Positions 59,959 through 64,000 of a stretch of DNA of 64,000 nt are shown here, in pieces. The DNA comes from B10-G9 sp963712165 (GTDB lineage: Bacteria > Chloroflexota > Anaerolineae > Anaerolineales > UBA11858): the NCBI GenBank assembly GCA_963712165.1, contig CAVQGY010000004.1, positions 1 to 64,000 on the forward strand. Direction: 5' to 3'. Under the pieces are notes generated by a model. That model was not told the origin of the DNA and searched no databases. It saw nothing but the letters and a program-made list of their open reading frames with translations. Every line of letters begins with the position of its first letter. The first letter of the stretch is position 1. A program made the position numbers and the translations under genes.

Positions 59959-60915
59959 ATGGGAAAAGAGAAAAAAGTAGCAGTTGTCGCAATCGGCGGT
60001 AACTCGTTGATCAAGTCGAAACAGCATCAAACTGTCGAGGACCAGTATAAAGCTGCCCAGGAAACAGCTTACCACCTGGTGGATATGATCGAAGCTGGTT
60101 GGGACATCGCGGTTGGTCACGGGAACGGACCCCAGGTTGGATTTATCCTGCGGCGGTCTGAGATTGCTGCAAAAGTCGAGGGAATGCATGAACTACCCCT
60201 GGATGTTTGCGGTGCGGACAGCCAGGGAGCGATCGGGTATTCCCTGCAGCAGAACATTCAAAACGAATTGAAGAAAAGAGGGATCAACAAACCTGTAACA
60301 ACGGTGATTACCCAGGTAAGGGTTGACCCCAACGATCCAGCTTTCCAGGCACCTGCCAAGCCGATCGGCACTTTTATGGAAGAAGCTGAAGCTAAGAAGC
60401 GCCGAGAGGAGCTAGGCTGGGATGTTGTTGAGGATGCGGGACGTGGCTGGCGGCGAGTGGTTGCTTCACCGCTTCCTGTCGAGATCATGGAGCTGGATGC
60501 CATCAAAGCCTTGATTGACTCCGGGGCAGTAACCATAACGGTTGGTGGTGGAGGGATCCCGGTCATCCAAACAGATGACGGTATCAAAGGAACAGCTGCG
60601 GTAATAGACAAGGATTTTGCCTCGGCGTTCCTGGCGAATGAGATCAATGCAGACCTGCTGCTGATCTCCACCGCAGTAGAAAAAGTGGCGCTGAATTTCG
60701 GAAAACCGGATCAGGTTGATGTGGACCAGATGACCGTTGCGGAAGCAAAGAAGTATCTTGATGAGGGAAGTCACTTTGCCAAAGGGTCCATGGAGCCCAA
60801 AGTTCGGGCAATTATAAAATTCCTGGAGCAGGGCGGTAAAGAAGCCATCATCACCAATCCAGAAAATATCGGCCGGGCCCTCCGGGGTGAGACCGGAACG
60901 CGGATTGTGCCTTGA
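59959..60915 (+). CDS. arcC: Carbamate kinase
   Basis: Transfers phosphate from carbamoyl phosphate to ADP, giving ATP, CO2 and ammonia. The 318 residues show the amino-acid-kinase fold: VAIGGNSLIKSK, GHGNGPQVGFILRRSE, CGADSQGAIGY, VTITVGGGGIPVI, DKDFASAFLANEI and the C-terminal GTRIVP. The start is the second of two ATGs (59959), five bases after GGAG. It ends the catabolic stretch and is the ATP-yielding step. The yqeA gene has this place in the E. coli yge cluster. Confidence 0.96.
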   Translation: MGKEKKVAVVAIGGNSLIKSKQHQTVEDQYKAAQETAYHLVDMIEAGWDIAVGHGNGPQVGFILRRSEIAAKVEGMHELPLDVCGADSQGAIGYSLQQNIQNELKKRGINKPVTTVITQVRVDPNDPAFQAPAKPIGTFMEEAEAKKRREELGWDVVEDAGRGWRRVVASPLPVEIMELDAIKALIDSGAVTITVGGGGIPVIQTDDGIKGTAAVIDKDFASAFLANEINADLLLISTAVEKVALNFGKPDQVDVDQMTVAEAKKYLDEGSHFAKGSMEPKVRAIIKFLEQGGKEAIITNPENIGRALRGETGTRIVP

Positions 60916-61100
60916 TCATGAAGTAGGACTAACATGAAATGCGGTACATTGAACTGGTCATTGATGGATATTGTTCTTAAGCTAAAAGACGAGTTTCAAG
61001 TATACTAGAGTTATTGTCGTTTAGGATCAGACTCAAGGAGGTGCATCTCAAAGAAAGAGTCGGACATGTACCAATATATTCAATATAGAGAGGAGTAAAA

Positions 61101-62306
61101 ATGAGAAAGAAAAGTCTATGGTTGGCGATAAGTGTGTTGTTGATCTCATCCTTCGCCCTAACAGCTTGCCAACCTGATGCTGGCCCCGAAGAAGTTGCTG
61201 GCTATCAGATCCCTGCTGTTGAGAAAGGGAAGTACAATGTGGCATTTGTTTACGTTGGTCCACATGATGATGGTGGATGGTCCCAGGCTCATGATGTAGG
61301 CCGGGTGTATGTTGAAGAAAATGTTGATGATGTGCACACAGCCTATGTGGAACTAGTAGCTGAGGGCGCAGATTCAGAGCAGGTAACACGCTCCTTGGCC
61401 CGGAAAGGCTTTGACGTAATTTTCACTACTTCCTTTGGTTTCATGGATGCCTCGGCTGTAGTGGCAGATGAGTTTCCCGATGTGGATATCATTCATATCT
61501 CTGGTTTCATGTCGAACGAAGCTAACTTTGGCAACCTGATGGGCGCCATGGAAGACATGAAATATCTTGCTGGTATGTTGGCAGGATCCCGGGCAATGGT
61601 GGACGGCAATCCCAAACTTGGGTATATCGCTACTTTCCCGATTCCAGAAGAATTGCGGTTGGGAAATGCCTTCGCCCTTGGCGCACAGCAGACTTGCCCC
61701 GATTGCACTGTTGATGTTCGTTGGATCTATACCTGGCATGATCCCATTAAAGAACAGGAAGCAGCAAGCTCCTTGTTTGATGCGGGATCCCAGGTTGTTA
61801 TGACTGGCGCAGATACACCAGCACCCGCCCAGGTTGCACCAGAAGGGAAATGGGGTATCACCTACGACTATAGCGGCAACTGTGTTGTTGATGCCTGCCT
61901 GACCTCTATGTATTGGAATTGGGGTCCAGTTTATGCTGATATCGTGGAAGCTTCCCGCGCCGGTGAATGGGTTGGCGGTTGGGACTACTTTGATGCAGAC
62001 GTAGGCGGCATGGGCTTGCTTGGATTTATGGAGGGAGAAACCCTTCAGCCTGGTGTGGCCGAACTGCCCGAAGCAGATCTTCAACTCATTCGCGATACAC
62101 TGGCAGCTATGCTGGCCGGCGAATTTGACCGCTTTGATGTCTTCTCTGGTCCAATCACCGATAATCAGGGTAATGTGATCCTGGCTGAAGGTGAGAGTCT
62201 TGTTCAAGCAGACCTGGATGGCTTCAAAGAATTTGGCAGTCCTTGTGAGACCTGCATGTATTGGTGGAATGAAAACATCACCGCAGAATTACCAGAATTA
62301 GAGTAA
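61101..62306 (+). CDS. BMP-family lipoprotein, ABC transporter substrate-binding
   Basis: A 401-residue substrate-binding lipoprotein of the BMP/PnrA/Med family. The N-terminus has a lipoprotein signal with LTAC at the lipobox (cysteine near 23). The fold is seen in VAFVYVGPHDDGGWSQAHD, VIFTTSFGFMDA, GNLMGAMEDMKYLAGMLAG and YIATFPIPEE. Family members bind purine nucleosides, or in some cases other ligands. It fits with the ABC subunits that follow. GAGGAG lies upstream of the ATG. A TATACT at about 60 bp upstream with weak -35 may be its promoter. Confidence 0.94.
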   Translation: MRKKSLWLAISVLLISSFALTACQPDAGPEEVAGYQIPAVEKGKYNVAFVYVGPHDDGGWSQAHDVGRVYVEENVDDVHTAYVELVAEGADSEQVTRSLARKGFDVIFTTSFGFMDASAVVADEFPDVDIIHISGFMSNEANFGNLMGAMEDMKYLAGMLAGSRAMVDGNPKLGYIATFPIPEELRLGNAFALGAQQTCPDCTVDVRWIYTWHDPIKEQEAASSLFDAGSQVVMTGADTPAPAQVAPEGKWGITYDYSGNCVVDACLTSMYWNWGPVYADIVEASRAGEWVGGWDYFDADVGGMGLLGFMEGETLQPGVAELPEADLQLIRDTLAAMLAGEFDRFDVFSGPITDNQGNVILAEGESLVQADLDGFKEFGSPCETCMYWWNENITAELPELE

Positions 62307-62322
62307 CTTTTACATAAAGATA

Positions 62323-62352
62323 ACTCAAGACGGATTTTCATCCGTCTTGAGT
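62323..62352 (+). terminator. Terminator or attenuator after the BMP gene
   Basis: ACTCAAGACGGAT (62323-62335) pairs with ATCCGTCTTGAGT (62340-62352), a perfect 13-bp stem with a 4-nt loop, followed by a mixed T-rich tail. It would let the binding protein be made in excess of the transporter. Confidence 0.8.
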
Positions 62353-62413
62353 GTCTTTCTATTTGACTCGAGCTATTATCCCTTTTTATTGCTTATCCTG
62401 AAGGAATAATGAT

Positions 62414-63937
62414 ATGAATTCAAATCCCCCAGCTGTAGAAATGAAAGATATCGTGATTGAATTTCCAGGCGTTCTTGCCAATGATCACGTGAACCTAACT
62501 TTGCAGGAAGGGGAAATTCATGCTTTATTGGGTGAGAACGGAGCAGGAAAGAGCACATTAATGAATGCCTTAGCGGGTTTGTACAAACCAGTTTCTGGCA
62601 CTATTCGTGTTCACGGCGAGCTAGTCAATTTCAATTCTCCCCGTGATGCTATTTCCAAAGGTATTGGGATGGTTCATCAGCATTTTATGCTGGTGCCAAC
62701 CCAGACAGTAACTGAGAATATTCTTCTGGGTTTGAATGAGCCCAGGTTTGTGATGTCCTTAAAGCAATATGACCAGAAAATCCTTGAACTGGAAGAGAAA
62801 TATGGCTTATTTGTTGATCCAGCCACTAAAATTTGGCAGTTATCAGTTGGTGAACAACAGCGGGTAGAAATCCTTAAAACTCTCTACCGTGGGGCGAATA
62901 TACTTATCATGGATGAACCCACAGCTGTTTTATCTCCGCGTGAAATTGATGAATTGATGGAAACCATGCGATCCATGACGAATCAGGGAAAATCAATCAT
63001 TTTCATCACTCACAAGTTGGGAGAAGTGGTTGATATCGCTGATCGAGTAACAGTACTGCGGAAGGGTATCGTAACTGCTGAGGGGGAGTCAATGAAGGGT
63101 GTGACGAAGAAAGACCTGGCTCAGCGCATGGTGGGGCGCGAGGTGGTGTTTACTGTTGAGCGGGAGAGTCATGAATTGGGGGAAGTGGTAATGGAGATGA
63201 CAAATGTATCAGCCCTCAATAATCGTGGGCTTCCTGCACTCAGGGATGTATCCTTGAATATCAGAAGCGGCGAGATCCTGGGAATTGCCGGAGTAGGCGG
63301 TAATGGCCAGAGTGAACTTGCTGAGGTGATCACCGGATTAAGACAGTGTACTGGGAAAATTCTCATCCAGGGAACGGATATAAGCAACCAACCTCCAATT
63401 AATGCGATAAAACGAGGCGTATCGCATATTCCAGAGGACCGCACGGCGGTTGGAACGGCCCCAAGCCTTAGTTTGACAGATAATATAATAATGAAAGGGT
63501 ATAAAGAACAGCCGATCGGAGATGGATGGCGGATTAATTTCCAGGTCGCTCATGAGCACACCAGCAAGCTTAAGGATCAATATAAGATCCTTGCCCCAAG
63601 CGTGAATACACCTGCGGGTAAACTATCTGGGGGAAACCTTCAAAAGTTGATCCTTGCCCGTGAAATCAATTCAAAACCCAGGTTTCTAGTTGCCATGCAG
63701 CCTACTAGAGGCCTGGACGTAGGTGCTATAGAAGATATCTGGGCTTTGCTTTTAGAGCAGCGGTCAAATGGGGCTGCAATTCTATTGATCTCTGAGGAAT
63801 TGGAGGAAGTCTTATCTCTAAGTGACCGGATAGCTGTAATATCTGAAGGAAAGATCATGGGCATTGTTGATAGTGAAAATGTTGACATCGACAAGATTGG
63901 AATGATGATGGCGGGGATGCAAGAAATAAGGGAGTAG
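62414..63937 (+). CDS. Nucleoside ABC transporter ATPase (two ABC domains)
   Basis: A 507-residue double ATPase of the carbohydrate/nucleoside type (like YufO/NupO). The first domain has GENGAGKSTL (Walker A), VGEQQRVEIL (signature), ILIMDEPTAV (Walker B). The second has a degenerate Walker A (GVGGNGQSEL), LSGGNLQKL and a non-canonical VAMQPTRGLDVGA, where the Asp-Glu pair of Walker B is lost, as is typical for this group. Thus the first site is probably the one that hydrolyses. The permease gene begins 6 nt downstream. Confidence 0.95.
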   Translation: MNSNPPAVEMKDIVIEFPGVLANDHVNLTLQEGEIHALLGENGAGKSTLMNALAGLYKPVSGTIRVHGELVNFNSPRDAISKGIGMVHQHFMLVPTQTVTENILLGLNEPRFVMSLKQYDQKILELEEKYGLFVDPATKIWQLSVGEQQRVEILKTLYRGANILIMDEPTAVLSPREIDELMETMRSMTNQGKSIIFITHKLGEVVDIADRVTVLRKGIVTAEGESMKGVTKKDLAQRMVGREVVFTVERESHELGEVVMEMTNVSALNNRGLPALRDVSLNIRSGEILGIAGVGGNGQSELAEVITGLRQCTGKILIQGTDISNQPPINAIKRGVSHIPEDRTAVGTAPSLSLTDNIIMKGYKEQPIGDGWRINFQVAHEHTSKLKDQYKILAPSVNTPAGKLSGGNLQKLILAREINSKPRFLVAMQPTRGLDVGAIEDIWALLLEQRSNGAAILLISEELEEVLSLSDRIAVISEGKIMGIVDSENVDIDKIGMMMAGMQEIRE

Positions 63938-63943
63938 ACTTTC

Positions 63944-64000
63944 ATGGCTATTCGTATACGAACTGAACAGCGTGTTGAAGTACCCAAATGGTTGCCCTCT
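63944..64000 (+). CDS. ABC transporter permease, N-terminus (cut by window edge)
   Basis: Only 19 codons are in the window (MAIRIRTEQRVEVPKWLPS). The position right after the two-domain ATPase and the start resembling nucleoside-type permeases suggest the first permease of this transporter. This is inference from context. Confidence 0.65.
   Translation, partial: MAIRIRTEQRVEVPKWLPS

Noticed and set aside
61374..62207. 277-codon minus-strand frame inside the BMP lipoprotein gene
   Set aside because: Shadow of the real gene; Cys/His-rich composition reflects the reversed codons.

Overview
The window looks like chromosomal DNA of an anaerobic member of the Chloroflexota, most likely class Anaerolineae. 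This placement is inference from gene content: many Ser/Thr kinases beside PP2C, FHA and DnaJ-VWA proteins, RecG with a long N-terminal extension, a GAF/ATP-grasp/nucleotidyltransferase protein, a purine-degrading anaerobic operon, roughly balanced base composition and frequent TTG/GTG starts. No rRNA, prophage, transposase or CRISPR array is visible. One tRNA gene, tRNA-Arg(TCT), lies at 7950.

Left part (1-16 kb). A HAD hydrolase (cut by the left edge) and mutL diverge from two -10 boxes placed exactly 6 nt before their ATGs. A field of hairpins with a 39-bp direct repeat separates mutL from the efp operon. A CheY-like regulator, a DUF192 protein and a secreted LysM/M23 peptidase follow, then two unrecognised proteins, the tRNA, a small membrane protein and a phosphoesterase. 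On the minus strand, gdhA (glutamate dehydrogenase) heads an operon with two PEP-synthase-like ATP-grasp proteins; the larger has an N-terminal GAF-like domain and a C-terminal nucleotidyltransferase.

Middle (16-35 kb). Ferritin and lon diverge. A PHP-AlbA_2 fusion, a MogA/MoaB protein, an acyl-CoA dehydrogenase and an SDR follow. Then comes a block whose order recalls the Bacillus rpmB region: kinase-rpe, divergent rpmB, and asp23-fakA-fakB-recG-coaD followed by a DivIVA/SepIVA-like coiled coil. A diacylglycerol-kinase-like protein and an SH3-like protein close it.

Signalling island (34-41 kb). A LuxR-type response regulator is followed by an operon of a PQQ-propeller kinase, a PP2C phosphatase, a DnaJ-VWA fusion, a zinc-ribbon FHA protein, a small protein and an OmpR-type regulator. 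It resembles the kinase/PP2C/VWA triads called TerY-P.

Right part (41-64 kb). purB is followed by a SatD-like protein and a DUF3307 membrane protein, whose two promoters carry the same ACAAGY-N6-ACTTGT operator. A minus-strand operon joins an amidohydrolase-CYTH fusion, a phosphoesterase, a frameshifted inositol-monophosphatase-like gene and an aldo/keto reductase. gyrB is coupled to a third kinase gene. The window ends in what reads as a purine scavenging and fermentation locus: 8-oxoguanine-type deaminase, adenine deaminase (frameshifted at its C-terminus), a GntR regulator, two carbamoyltransferases, carbamate kinase, and a BMP-type lipoprotein with its ABC transporter. The inferred flow is uptake of nucleosides, deamination, and recovery of ATP from carbamoyl phosphate.

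The most unusual items are the gdhA/ATP-grasp/nucleotidyltransferase operon, the amidohydrolase-CYTH fusion, the SatD operator set, the kinase-phosphatase-VWA-FHA operon and a shared long promoter in front of efp and the LuxR-type regulator. Two single-base frameshifts in otherwise intact genes may be sequencing errors.
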